In this document: positions 45,025-54,287 of the stretch, piece after piece
How positions within the stretch are numbered: the stretch's first letter is position 1
Layout of the letters: the number at the start of each line of letters is the position of its first letter
Source: Candidatus Nitrosocaldus sp.
GTDB lineage: Archaea; Thermoproteota; Nitrososphaeria; Nitrososphaerales; Nitrosocaldaceae
Length of the DNA stretch: 64,000 bases
Assembly: GCA_025054855.1 (NCBI GenBank)
Contig: JANWZS010000010.1
Span: 1 to 64,000, forward strand
Direction of reading: 5' to 3'
Program-made: the position numbers and the translations under genes
Notes under the pieces: model-generated
Told to the model about the DNA's origin: nothing
Databases searched by the model: none
What the model saw: only the letters and a program-made list of their open reading frames with translations

Positions 45025-45192
45025 ATGTACAAGTGTCCACTATGTAAGGGAAATGGTCTATACTTATGCAGGGATTGCAATGGGAGTGGCTGGTACTCCA
45101 TTAATAGACAGTGTGAAGTATGTACTGGTACTGGTGAGGTAGCATGTCCACTCTGCAGGGGTAAGGGCAGAATAGGCGGTGGAGGTTGTTGA
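45025..45192 (+). CDS. Small DnaJ-type zinc-finger protein
   Basis: 55 residues with four Cys-x2-Cys pairs, three of them followed by Gly-x-Gly as in DnaJ: CPLCKGNG, CRDCNGSG, CEVCTGTG and CPLCRGKG. It could bind two zinc ions and act as a chaperone-like or redox zinc protein. It is complete, ends in GGGGC and has a TATA box upstream. No partner gene is adjacent. Confidence 0.7.
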   Translation: MYKCPLCKGNGLYLCRDCNGSGWYSINRQCEVCTGTGEVACPLCRGKGRIGGGGC

Positions 45193-45427
45193 ACCCATCG
45201 GTGTTTTACAGTTATAGCAAGAGATGCCATCTGCTTCCAGCATGCTGTTGTTAGTCGTTATCGGTAAGTGATGTGTTATACCCCTATAGTACATTGCCTC
45301 ATTCTACACTAGCCCCCACTGATAACCAACCCAATGTTCTCCAGCAGTCACTGTCTGCGTTCTACCACCTTGGGAGTGTACACATTCAGCACAACTCTTA
45401 TATCGCTACATCCTCTCCCTTGTATCA
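45193..45427. promoter_or_regulatory. Spacer with promoter for the 45428 gene
   Basis: A TATA-like CTCTTATATCGC (about 45396-45407) lies 20-30 bases before ATG 45428. Nothing else is recognised. Confidence 0.4.
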
Positions 45428-45853
45428 ATGGCTAAGGGTAAGGAAGATGGTGACTTTCTCACCAGCAAGGGGTCCAACCATCTCCAGCGGAGATACATGC
45501 ACTGGGGCAGGATAGTAGAGGATGTCCTTGACCTTCCTGCGCACAGGGATGTTGTGATCAGCAAGTGCTGGATAGTGCATCCAACTGCTGTAGGTTTCAG
45601 ACGCTCCATAGGTGAACCCAAGGGGCAGATCGCAGATTATAGGTTTGCACTACACGATGGCAGGGGCATACACGTTAGGGAGTACGGTGACCACTACAGA
45701 GTACACTGGGATATGGTAGATCCATCTGTGAGCATCGTAACACACCTCAAGCGTGATGCTCCACACATATACATGCTTCTCCTAGGCGTACTCGGCGTAT
45801 CTGCGGGTGCACTGCTAGGAGGCATCCTCTCTAGACTCATGAGAAGGGTCTAG
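45428..45853 (+). CDS. Unknown protein with C-terminal membrane anchor
   Basis: 141 residues. The soluble part contains HWGRIVEDVLDLPAHRDVVISKCWIVHP and a His/Tyr-rich DHYRVHWDMVDPS. One C-terminal hydrophobic helix (about residues 112-134, LLLGVLGVSAGALLGGIL) ends in RLMRRV. It converges with uS7, overlapping by four bases. No family was recognised. Confidence 0.55.
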   Translation: MAKGKEDGDFLTSKGSNHLQRRYMHWGRIVEDVLDLPAHRDVVISKCWIVHPTAVGFRRSIGEPKGQIADYRFALHDGRGIHVREYGDHYRVHWDMVDPSVSIVTHLKRDAPHIYMLLLGVLGVSAGALLGGILSRLMRRV

Positions 45854-46449
45854 CGTGATGCCATGGCGATCCTCTCCTGTTCATTCTTCTTCTTTATAGC
45901 GAAGCTGTTTGGGTCGTTGTTTGCAGCAAGTATGATCTCATCTGCCAGTGCCTCCTCTATGGTCCTTGGATTAGAGTACGTAGCCTCCCTTGCACCTTCC
46001 GCTATGAACCTCAACGCAAGATCGACCCTCCTCAATGGGGAGACATCTACAGATACATGGTATACGACACCTCCATATATTATCCTCGTGGTATCCTCGT
46101 TCGGTGATGTGTTCTCCACCGCCTTCACCAGCACGGCTATGGGGTTCTGGTTGGTCCTCAGGTGTACTATATCCAGCGTGGTCTTCACGATGTTTATCGC
46201 CCTGGCCTTCTTGCCAGCCATCCTGCCTGTGTTCTTCGCATACCTCTTACCGAAGTGCATTATGCTGTTCACCAGACGCTCGACTATGTTAACATCGGCC
46301 TTGCCGAACCTCTTGTGCTCATGCCTACCAAAGCTTACAGGTACGAGCATGGGCTTCAACGATATCGTCCTCTGCAACCCTGGATCTGTGACCTTGACCT
46401 CTCCAAAATCCCATTTATTGAATAGCAAGAGGTTATTATCCTTCTCCAT
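45850..46449 (-). CDS. rpsG: Ribosomal protein uS7
   Basis: 199 residues, the archaeal length. It has VERLVNSIMHFGKRYAKNTGRMAGKK, RTNQNPIAVLVKAVENTSPNEDTTRI and LADEIILAANNDPNSFAIKKKNE. It is in the nusA-uS12-uS7 cluster, with the order conserved in archaea; elongation factor 1A, which often follows, is absent here. Confidence 0.95.
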   Translation of the reverse strand: MEKDNNLLLFNKWDFGEVKVTDPGLQRTISLKPMLVPVSFGRHEHKRFGKADVNIVERLVNSIMHFGKRYAKNTGRMAGKKARAINIVKTTLDIVHLRTNQNPIAVLVKAVENTSPNEDTTRIIYGGVVYHVSVDVSPLRRVDLALRFIAEGAREATYSNPRTIEEALADEIILAANNDPNSFAIKKKNEQERIAMASR

Positions 46450-46559
46450 CTATAACACCTCTAACCTACTCTCTTATTTATCTTCCCCTCCCTTCCCCCT
46501 ACCTGGTAAGAGATCAACAAACCAGCTATTGATCAACAACACACTCCATCGTAACGTAA

Positions 46560-46997
46560 TCATCTCCTTGGCTTCTCCTTCCTCCCCCTAACAAGCTCCC
46601 TGAGCGATACTCCATTGACCTTCGATACCTTCCATCTGACCCCTGGGATATCACCCATGGCCCTACCCATGGAGCCCCCTATACCCTCTATGACCACCTC
46701 ATCATGCTCATCTATGTAGTTCAGTGCACCATCCCTAGGGCAGAATGCGGTAACAACCTTACCGTTCTTTATCAACTGTACCCTAACACACTTCCTCACT
46801 GCAGAGTTAGGCTGCTTCGACTCGACCCCAACCTTCTCTAGCACTATGCCCCTTGCCTGGGGAGCGCCCTCGAGGGGGTCTGCCTTCTTGTCCAGCATGA
46901 GTACCCTACGCTTGAACCTCCTCTCTGACCATCTGAACCTCAGCCTCTTGAGCTTCAGTGTTCTGGCAGCGAACATGCCCACTGGTGAGTCTGCCAT
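46560..46997 (-). CDS. rpsL: Ribosomal protein uS12
   Basis: 145 residues. [31 protein letters not shown] is the decoding-centre region with the conserved Lys and Pro-Asn-Ser. [17 protein letters not shown] is archaeal. Its start overlaps the end of nusA by one base. Confidence 0.95.
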   Translation of the reverse strand: MADSPVGMFAARTLKLKRLRFRWSERRFKRRVLMLDKKADPLEGAPQARGIVLEKVGVESKQPNSAVRKCVRVQLIKNGKVVTAFCPRDGALNYIDEHDEVVIEGIGGSMGRAMGDIPGVRWKVSKVNGVSLRELVRGRKEKPRR

Positions 46998-47449
46998 CAG
47001 ATGTTCACCTCATGACCCCTTATTATAACGTTCGTGACATCGAAGTAACGCCTTGTGAGGAGCCTGGCCTTCTCAACGTTCCTCCCCTCTCTACCCACCA
47101 CCATACCCTTCTTCCTTGGATCTACTATGACGGTCACCACCTTGCCATTGGATGTGTGGTTACCTATCTTCACATCAAGCACAGCATCCCTCCCGAATAT
47201 GTTCCTAACAAACTCTGCAAGGTCATCTGCATACTCTACCAGCTCTATCCTCTTGCCTATCATGCCCTGTAGTGTTCTTATCGTTGAACCGTTCCTGCCT
47301 ATAGCCAGACCCATATCGCCCTTGCCTATTACGAATATCACCCTGTCCATCTTCTCATCTATAACACAGTCCCTAGCAGTGACCGTGGTTACGCTCTGAA
47401 AGAGAGACATCAACCTCAACTCATCCGATGTTAGCCTTATACCTGTCAT
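46997..47449 (-). CDS. nusA: NusA-like transcription factor
   Basis: 150 residues with two KH domains: [23 protein letters not shown] and [23 protein letters not shown]. Archaeal NusA lacks the bacterial N- and C-terminal domains and is of this size. It precedes uS12 in the conserved RNA-polymerase/ribosome cluster; the upstream rpo genes are not in the window. Confidence 0.92.
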   Translation of the reverse strand: MTGIRLTSDELRLMSLFQSVTTVTARDCVIDEKMDRVIFVIGKGDMGLAIGRNGSTIRTLQGMIGKRIELVEYADDLAEFVRNIFGRDAVLDVKIGNHTSNGKVVTVIVDPRKKGMVVGREGRNVEKARLLTRRYFDVTNVIIRGHEVNI

Positions 47450-48102
47450 ACCGCTTTATAGCATCCCTCTGCTACATCGCCACATTTAAAGATAACACTT
47501 CATGGTTATGTGAGATAGCAGCCTCCGTTATGGGATTGTATAGTAGGAGGAGGAGAGGGGTATGGTCTATCCCATGTATTTTATGCGTGAACCATGCAGA
47601 ACCGACTTACCTGCCATGCATAAGATCACCTAAACCATACTGAACAGCCTTCTCTCCTGAATAGTAACCCATATATCACATCTAATAATGCGCCGATGGT
47701 CTATCTATGCACACATGATCTGTATCATCGTGCATAACAACTGGCAAGTATCTTCTGAAGGCGCATATCTACCATCAGCACTTCAGCAATAACTTATTTG
47801 TGTAGGTAGGTAATACCACTTCATATAGTACACGTACAGGGTTGCTAGGTATGGTTCTTGCTGAAAGTGGTATAACACTGCTATTCATTAGCAAGTCAAT
47901 CATGATACCCAGGCATGTGTCTTATCAACCACCATCACCACAACGCAATGGACATGTTATGATGGATGGTAATTAACGATCTGGGCATCACTTACAATAG
48001 ACCCATGACCATCGAGCAACCTCATAGTGTAAAGCATCTACTGGTCATTGATGAGCGTGCAAAATAAACTTATAAAGGCCCTAGAGATAGCATAGAAGAG
48101 GT
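47450..48102. other. Gene-poor interval with an inverted repeat
   Basis: About 650 bases. ATACCACTT (47813-47821) and AAGTGGTAT (47865-47873) form a stem around a 43-base loop, extended by CA/TG after a one-base bulge. No gene is recognised. The right end carries the eS1 promoter. Confidence 0.4.
48067..48078 (+). promoter_or_regulatory. TATA box of eS1
   Basis: AACTTATAAAGG ends 24 bases before ATG 48103. Confidence 0.65.
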
Positions 48103-48726
48103 ATGCCAGCGAAGAAGGGAGGTAAGGTAAGGGACAAGTGGAGGGATAAGAGGTGGGTAGTTGTACATGCTCCAAGTGTATTTGCCAATCAGCCGATAGC
48201 ATACATACCCATAACCGATGAGGAGCATGCAGTAGGCAGGATAATAGAGTGTACTCTCTTCGACCTCTGGCACACAGATCCACAGCAGCATGCAATAAAG
48301 CTCTACTTCCAGATAGAGAGGGTAGAGGGGGAGGATGCGTACACCTACCTCAAGGGCCATGAGTACACGAAGGAGTTCATAAAGAGCCTGGTCAGGAGGG
48401 GCTCATCCATGATCAACTTCATCAAGGATTACACTACCGCAGATGGCTACACCTTCAGGATATACACTGTTGCATTCACACAGAAGAAGGTCAACACGTC
48501 GAAGAAGCATGATATAAGGAAGGTTATGGATGAGGTTCTGAGTAGGGAGGTGCCAAGGCTGAACATAGACCAGTTGGTGCAGGCTGTGGTTGGGCCTAAG
48601 TTGAATGCGGATATACACAGCAAGGTCAAGGATATAATCAACGTTAGATTCGTGGCGGTATGGAAGACCAAGCTGCTTGGCAAGGGCAAGCCTATCATCC
48701 AGGTAGAGGAGGGGCAGCAGGCATGA
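48103..48726 (+). CDS. Ribosomal protein eS1 (S3Ae)
   Basis: 207 residues. KVRDKWRDKRWVVVHAP at the start, IPITDEEHAVGRIIECTLFDL and KKHDIRKVMDEVLSRE are family landmarks. It belongs to the small subunit near the mRNA exit. It is monocistronic with a clear TATA box. Confidence 0.94.
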   Translation: MPAKKGGKVRDKWRDKRWVVVHAPSVFANQPIAYIPITDEEHAVGRIIECTLFDLWHTDPQQHAIKLYFQIERVEGEDAYTYLKGHEYTKEFIKSLVRRGSSMINFIKDYTTADGYTFRIYTVAFTQKKVNTSKKHDIRKVMDEVLSREVPRLNIDQLVQAVVGPKLNADIHSKVKDIINVRFVAVWKTKLLGKGKPIIQVEEGQQA

Positions 48727-48788
48727 TGGTGATTGGTGCGGTGGAGAAAAGGATTAAATATTAAAATTCCATACTATCAGATTGTAGG

Positions 48789-50228
48789 ATGCATATTCCA
48801 ACCAACGATCTATTAATTAAACATCTATCCAAGGCAAGAAGGGTGAAATATCTCGATATAAAGGTATGCCATACCAGGTGCAACAGCCTAGTCTTCAAGG
48901 GTGATGCCATCGCTTCAATGGAGGATGATGATATAGTTATAACGGCTAGGGCCGTTGCGAACGGCTACGGTATAGCCAGTACCGGCAATCTCCCTTATCG
49001 AGGTGAATCGGTACACTCATCCCCATCACCAGCCCAGCACTCTCACATCCATCCCTTGGACCATCGCATAGAGAGCATAGTGGAGCAGGCGATAGAGCAT
49101 GCGCTAGCATCACCGATACCCCCCTCGTACGGAAGGGGCGGTCTGAACCTGGCGGAGGTTGAGGTGGAGAGAGGGTCTATCGCCCCTGCAGGTAATGTGG
49201 GTCACGAGGAGGGCTCATACGAACTCATAGAGTACGTAACATCAATGCTCAGGAGTAGGCTGCCAGAGGATGTGAGGGTAGAGGTGAGCCTAACATGTGA
49301 GGAGAGTGATGACGGGCTGGTGAGCAGTGAGGGTGCAGATGTGAGGGAGTGCAGGGTAACGACAACCATAGATATAAGGCTGATGTTAAGGCAGCATGGT
49401 GATATCATCCAGGTCAGCAAGAGTATGGGTGGTAGAGGAGGTATGGAGGTGCTCAAACGCAAGAGTATGGACGATGCGCTGGATGAGATGGTGGATACCG
49501 TGAAGCATCTTATGCATGCGAAGCAGTTCTCCATACTAGAGTCCGGGAGGAGGTATACGGTGATACTCGATAACGAGGCTGGTGGTGCACTTGCAAGGCT
49601 GATAGGGAAGATGCTGGAGGCTGATGAGTTCAACCCAAAGATCTTCTCATCACTGCACGTGCAGGAAGGGCTTGAGGTGGTGGATGACCCAACCCTGCCC
49701 AATGGCTACGGCTCGTTCACATGGGATGATGAGGGGGTGAGGGGGAGGAGGAAGGTGCTGTTGAGCAGTGGTACCACGAGTCTGCTGCATACAAGGCTAA
49801 CAGCCTCTACCCCTGCAGATGAGCACTCCATCCCAGGCAATGCCAGGAGGGGAGTCGATGGCATACCGAAGCCAGCGATGAGCAATGTGTACATAAAGCC
49901 CATGGACTGGCATGTGGATGAGATGGTGGATGATGCTAGGGAGTGCATACTCATGAGGGGTGTGAGCAGGGCAACTGCAGACACCACAAGGGGCATGGTT
50001 GAGGTTAAACCCGCAATAGCGTACCATGTAAAGGATAAGGAGATAGTGCATGCGATAAGGGGCATAAGTATACAGGATAGCATCAGGAACATACTGAATG
50101 GTATGGATGCTGTGAGCAGGGTAGCCATACTGAGACCGTACAGGGATGAGCGTTACGGGTTCAGGATGGGCGAGGGCTCCCCCTACATAAGGCTGGGTTC
50201 TGCCAGATGCGTATACGCACTTATGTGA
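48789..50228 (+). CDS. TldD/PmbA-family protein with degenerate metal site
   Basis: 479 residues. The N-terminal half has the TldD-like KVCHTRCNSLVFKGDAIASM and a Ser/His-rich insertion. The C-terminal half has SFTWDDEGVRGRRKVLLSSGTTSLLHTRL and IKPMDWHVDEM. Where TldD has HExxxH, this protein reads ALARLIGKMLEADEF, so the zinc His residues are missing. It resembles the inactive TldE/PmbA subunit, which normally pairs with TldD to degrade peptides. No TldD gene is next to it here. Confidence 0.75.
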   Translation: MHIPTNDLLIKHLSKARRVKYLDIKVCHTRCNSLVFKGDAIASMEDDDIVITARAVANGYGIASTGNLPYRGESVHSSPSPAQHSHIHPLDHRIESIVEQAIEHALASPIPPSYGRGGLNLAEVEVERGSIAPAGNVGHEEGSYELIEYVTSMLRSRLPEDVRVEVSLTCEESDDGLVSSEGADVRECRVTTTIDIRLMLRQHGDIIQVSKSMGGRGGMEVLKRKSMDDALDEMVDTVKHLMHAKQFSILESGRRYTVILDNEAGGALARLIGKMLEADEFNPKIFSSLHVQEGLEVVDDPTLPNGYGSFTWDDEGVRGRRKVLLSSGTTSLLHTRLTASTPADEHSIPGNARRGVDGIPKPAMSNVYIKPMDWHVDEMVDDARECILMRGVSRATADTTRGMVEVKPAIAYHVKDKEIVHAIRGISIQDSIRNILNGMDAVSRVAILRPYRDERYGFRMGEGSPYIRLGSARCVYALM

Positions 50229-50278
50229 TGGCATATCCGCCTAGGGGGTATGATGGGTTAGGTTAGGGTGATGGGGAT

Positions 50279-50719
50279 GTGAGGATCGGTGCCATGTTCA
50301 CCTCAGCCGATGTGGAGCTTGTAGTGCATGCTACCGAGAGCCTAGAGAGGGTGATGGATGCGCTCGATGGTACTCTAGGTATAGGGGGCAGCATGTTAAG
50401 GAGGGAGGTGCTAACTGGACACCATGGTAATGAGATAGTGCTGCTCAAGGGGAGCATCACTGGTGATGATGCAAAGCATCTTGCGGATAGGGTCATAGGG
50501 GCGCTGAGCAGTGAGGATATCTCAGAGATATGCAGGGATATATACCTCTACACAGATGATAGAAGGTCATTGCTCTACATAAGGATAAGCAAGCAGGAGA
50601 TGGTCAATGGCAGGATAAGACTATCGCAGTCAGATGCTGTAAGGATAAGGCTCAGGCTTGCAAGGCATGGGGCATCTATAGAAGCAGTGAGGAGCGCACT
50701 GGCTGGTGCAGATGGATGA
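50279..50719 (+). CDS. Archaeal RNA-binding exosome-like protein (PF01877 type)
   Basis: 146 residues with VHATESLERVMDAL, LTGHHGNEIVLLKGSI and YIRISKQEMVNGRIRLSQSDAVRIRL, the pattern of the PF01877 RNA-binding family. Its ATG follows TldD-like by 50 bases, and the end overlaps Pop5 by four bases. The pairing with an RNase P subunit agrees with an RNA-processing role. Confidence 0.8.
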   Translation: MRIGAMFTSADVELVVHATESLERVMDALDGTLGIGGSMLRREVLTGHHGNEIVLLKGSITGDDAKHLADRVIGALSSEDISEICRDIYLYTDDRRSLLYIRISKQEMVNGRIRLSQSDAVRIRLRLARHGASIEAVRSALAGADG

Positions 50720-51219
50720 GGCAGAAGAGGAGGTATATACTAGCGTATGTGGATGCAGACTTGTATGGCGATGGCTACAGGAGACTGATCAAGGCCATAA
50801 GGGATGCTTACGGGGAGAGGTTCGGTAAGGAGGAGCTCGACTCCGCAAGGGTCTCGCTTGTGTATGGTAGGGGTGGCAGGAGGAGGAAGGGTATGGAGAG
50901 GGGTAGGTATAGTGTGCGGACCAAGGCTGGGGCCGATGTTAGGGCTGGCATGGAGGAGGATGAGGAGGAGAGTGAGAGGGGTCACGATGGTGCATATGGA
51001 GGGAGTGGTGAGCATGCAGGGGGTATGCTACCAGTGATAATCAGGTGCAGTCTTGAGCACTACAGCCACGTCATGCATGTACTCTCTCTGCTGGGGATAC
51101 GCACCGTGACCACATCTGGAACGCTGAAGGCGTTGCATAGGAGGAGAGGCAAGGCAAGGATTATTAGTGGTAGGGGGAGTAGTGTAGATGGGGATGAGGT
51201 GAGAGCCGCTCCAGGCTGA
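50716..51219 (+). CDS. RNase P protein subunit Pop5 (Rnp2) with an internal insertion
   Basis: 167 residues. The alpha/beta Pop5 fold is read from RRYILAYVDADLYGDGYRRLIKAIRDAYGE, then RVSLVYGRGG, and after the insert VIIRCSLEHYSHVMHVLSLLGIRTVTTSGTLKAL. Residues 52-105 are a Lys/Arg/Glu/Gly-rich insertion made of repetitive purine-rich DNA, not seen in normal Pop5 proteins of about 120 residues. It acts in tRNA 5' processing. Confidence 0.85.
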   Translation: MRQKRRYILAYVDADLYGDGYRRLIKAIRDAYGERFGKEELDSARVSLVYGRGGRRRKGMERGRYSVRTKAGADVRAGMEEDEEESERGHDGAYGGSGEHAGGMLPVIIRCSLEHYSHVMHVLSLLGIRTVTTSGTLKALHRRRGKARIISGRGSSVDGDEVRAAPG

Positions 51220-51369
51220 GCATCAGCAGCAATGAAGACCTCGCGACAATCCGACCCAAAAGATAACGAGTACTGTACTGCACAGGATAACCCTGCCAGC
51301 TGTCATATGTGGATAGTGATTTTGCCTTGTGCAGAAAGAGTTTTTAAGCAGTAAGGACTCTGCAGATGC

Positions 51370-52851
51370 ATGCGCAGTGATGGTTATGATTACGATATAA
51401 TAGTGGCTGGTGCTGGTATAGCAGGTACCATAGCAGCGATAAGTGCTGCGAGGCACAACAATAGCCTTAGGATACTCCTGATAGATAAGAACACGGAGCA
51501 TGAGGCAGGCAAGAAGACACTTAACGGTTGGATCTGTGGAGATGCCGTGGGCAAGAACAACGTTGACTACCTGGCAAGGCATACAGGGTTGAGATGGGAT
51601 AGGCCTGAGATAGAGCATGATGTGAAGGGTGTAGTAGCGTACTCCCCAGACCATGAGACGCCGATATACTTTGAGGGTGATGGCTACATACTCAACCGAA
51701 GGCTACTACCATTGAGGCAGATAGAGTATGCCAGGAGGATGGGTGTAGAGTTCAGGTGGGGCGTGATGCTGAGGCAGGTCATAGCAGAGGATGGCTATGT
51801 GAGGGGTGTTCAGGGTGTGGATCTGAGCAGCAACCAGCCATTCAAGGCTAGAGCCAAGGTCGTGATAGACTGCACTGGGATAGCATCTATGCTCAGATCT
51901 ACCCTACCAATACGCACTTACATACAGAGGAGCATAGACAAGGATGATATAGAGGCGACTGGGAGGTACATACTCACATTCGATCCTGCAAGGGAGGATA
52001 GAACGTACTTCGATCCAGACTATGCTATAATCCATCTGGATCAGATGATCGCCCCGGGGGGCTATGCCTGGGTATTCCCCAAGTCGGATAGGAAGGTGAA
52101 CATAGGGCTAGGTGTACAGCAGAGGAGCCTAGAGTTGAGGAACATGGTGCTCAAGAGGAGCGATACCCTCAAGTCCCTGATAGATGGTTACGTAGCAGCC
52201 AACCCAGTGATAGGCAACCCAAGGCTTGCGGATGGTAAGGATGATGATGGTAATGCGTGGGGCACATGGCAGGTATCGGTGAGGAGGCAGAACGACTGCC
52301 TGGTGGCTAACGGGTACATGCTTGCTGGTGACTCTGCATGGATGCCCAAGCCACTCGATGCTGGGGGCATAGGACCTGCAATAATAGCAGGGGTCATAGC
52401 GGGTAGGGATGCCGCATATGCGGTTGAGGCTGGTGATGTGAGCGAGCATGGGCTGTGGAGGTACAATACTGACTTTGTGGATGAGTATGGTTACAAGACC
52501 GCAGGGCTGGAGGTGTTCAGGAGGTTCCTCCAGACGCTATCGAATGAGCAGATAAACTATGGTATGAAGCACTTCATCTCAAAGTTGGATGTGGAGAAGA
52601 TAAGTAGGGGTGAGCATCCAGACTTTGGGTATGTGGATAAGGTGAGCATGCTCATAAGGGGAGCGCTGAACAGGAGGACGGCTGAGGGGTTGAGGTACAC
52701 CGCAAAGGTCAACAGCATACTCGTGGAGCACTACAGGAACTATCCAGAGGGTCCAGAGGGGTTCGGTGAGTGGCATAAGAGGCTCATGCATATACTGAAC
52801 GATGCGTTCGAGAGGTTCAAGGTCGTGCCTGAGATCTACGCAGTGCATTAG
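51370..52851 (+). CDS. Geranylgeranyl reductase family protein
   Basis: 493 residues, FAD-dependent. DIIVAGAGIAGTIAAISAAR binds FAD, APGGYAWVFPKSDRKVNIGLG is the PxxYxWxFP lipid-binding signature, and GDSAWMPKPLDAGGIGPAI is the second FAD motif. It saturates the isoprenoid chains of archaeal membrane lipids or related substrates. It ends 35 bases inside the convergent endonuclease V gene. Confidence 0.9.
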   Translation: MRSDGYDYDIIVAGAGIAGTIAAISAARHNNSLRILLIDKNTEHEAGKKTLNGWICGDAVGKNNVDYLARHTGLRWDRPEIEHDVKGVVAYSPDHETPIYFEGDGYILNRRLLPLRQIEYARRMGVEFRWGVMLRQVIAEDGYVRGVQGVDLSSNQPFKARAKVVIDCTGIASMLRSTLPIRTYIQRSIDKDDIEATGRYILTFDPAREDRTYFDPDYAIIHLDQMIAPGGYAWVFPKSDRKVNIGLGVQQRSLELRNMVLKRSDTLKSLIDGYVAANPVIGNPRLADGKDDDGNAWGTWQVSVRRQNDCLVANGYMLAGDSAWMPKPLDAGGIGPAIIAGVIAGRDAAYAVEAGDVSEHGLWRYNTDFVDEYGYKTAGLEVFRRFLQTLSNEQINYGMKHFISKLDVEKISRGEHPDFGYVDKVSMLIRGALNRRTAEGLRYTAKVNSILVEHYRNYPEGPEGFGEWHKRLMHILNDAFERFKVVPEIYAVH

Positions 52852-53602
52852 CGGCATCGTGTGCAAGCCCCAAGGGTTCTGGCAGCATCGAGCGTGATCT
52901 TGATCTTGATCTTGATCTTGATGGTGATGGTGATGGTGATCCCCTTCCTGCACTGATGAGCGATCTCACCACACGCTCAGCGCTATCCAGGCTTATCTTG
53001 TGCCCTATGCTGACGTACACCCTCCTCCTACTACCATAACACTCCACCACCCTACCTACCTCTCTATCGCCTATGGTGACCTTGCCTCCGCTTACCCTGC
53101 CACAGAGTAGCGACTTGCTCACACCTATGGTTGGTCTGTCCACAAGGAGCCCTATGTAGCATGCCAAGCCGAAGAACCTCGGATGGAGCATGCCATTGCC
53201 ATCTACGATCACCATGTAGGGGTAATGGCATCTACCTCCAGCGTGTGTGCTCCTATCCAACCTACCAAGGGCACTCAGCATGGGTGCAGCCTCCCTCAGG
53301 AAGAGCAGCCCTGGTATGTACGGTATATGCACCCTGCATATGCCGTTGGATACATGTACAATCCTACCATCCAGAGTATCCATCATCACTGCTGCTGCAA
53401 ATGCAACGTCTGCACTGTATGCAACGTCTACACCCACCACATACCTAACGCTATTGACATCCATGGCATCATGACTCACAATCCTGGATGCCATGGCCGA
53501 CTGGTACGCCTTGACACGCTCGATATGCTCTGCTCTGATCTCATCATAGTATTTATGGGCTAGCCATCCATCATCATGTTGATTCAGACCCACCCCCACC
53601 AT
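52817..53602 (-). CDS. nfi: Endonuclease V
   Basis: 261 residues. VVGVDVAYSAD holds the first catalytic Asp; PYIPGLLFLREAAPM, VDGNGMLHPRFFGLACYIGLLVD and TIGVSKSLLCG are all conserved. It cuts DNA or RNA near deoxyinosine/inosine. The C-terminus carries a run of Ser-Arg repeats (SPSPSPSRSRSRSRSRS) made by CTTGAT/GGTGAT-type microsatellites. Its start overlaps the translin end by 29 bases. Confidence 0.92.
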   Translation of the reverse strand: MVGVGLNQHDDGWLAHKYYDEIRAEHIERVKAYQSAMASRIVSHDAMDVNSVRYVVGVDVAYSADVAFAAAVMMDTLDGRIVHVSNGICRVHIPYIPGLLFLREAAPMLSALGRLDRSTHAGGRCHYPYMVIVDGNGMLHPRFFGLACYIGLLVDRPTIGVSKSLLCGRVSGGKVTIGDREVGRVVECYGSRRRVYVSIGHKISLDSAERVVRSLISAGRGSPSPSPSRSRSRSRSRSMLPEPLGLAHDAANALRRSQARP

Positions 53603-54224
53603 ACCTAGCCTCTATCCTCTTCATGGCCTCCAGCATGGCACTCCTCCTCATCTCCTCGGTGAGCATAGCCCTAACATCCTCTATGAGCATCCTTGCAACA
53701 TCTACCTTCCTCCTCACACCCTGAACCACGTTATCGTAAGCTGAGAAGGGGAGGAGCATGGAGTAGAGCGACTCCATGACCTCGAAGAGCCTCAGGGCAT
53801 CGCTGCTCTTGCCTTCCCTCACCCTATCGTACACCTGCCTCTTCAACTCCCCTATGCAGTCGAGTAGGCCGAGTAGGTATGCCCTGATGCTCACCCTCAG
53901 CTCATCGGCAAGAGGTATGCTCTGCTCCCTGACTATGCTGTAAAGAACCCTAGCCTCAACGAGTTCCGTCTCAGCAGGCACTATGTGCATCTGCAGGTCA
54001 TCCCCTGCAACCTGCCTCAACTCACCTATGATCCTAGATGCATCAGATATCTTCTCCCATGCGGTGTCAAGTTCATTGATATGCACGCATACTATGGCCT
54101 TGCTGCAGAGCATGAGCGCATCCCTCGTGCCCTTGATCAGCCTCTCTCTCCTCTCCTCGACCGCCTTGAGCGACTCCATCATCACATCCAGAGACCCCTT
54201 CACACCATCCAGACAGTTCATCAT
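53574..54224 (-). CDS. Translin-family protein
   Basis: 216 residues, nearly all helical. ERRERLIKGTRDALMLCSKAI and the later helices with VEARVLYSIVRE, LRVSIRAYLLGLLDCIGELKRQV match translin, a ring-forming single-strand nucleic-acid-binding protein. A short Gly/Ser tail ends it. It is in the same transcription unit as endonuclease V. Confidence 0.8.
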   Translation of the reverse strand: MMNCLDGVKGSLDVMMESLKAVEERRERLIKGTRDALMLCSKAIVCVHINELDTAWEKISDASRIIGELRQVAGDDLQMHIVPAETELVEARVLYSIVREQSIPLADELRVSIRAYLLGLLDCIGELKRQVYDRVREGKSSDALRLFEVMESLYSMLLPFSAYDNVVQGVRRKVDVARMLIEDVRAMLTEEMRRSAMLEAMKRIEARYGGGGSEST

Positions 54225-54287
54225 ACTACACTACCCTTCAAATATGCTATAAATACACCTTTCATTTAGGTTTAGAGGAGTAGGGAG

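Noticed and set aside
47813-47873. Insertion-sequence terminal repeats
   Set aside because: The inverted repeat is close together, with no transposase and no target duplication seen.
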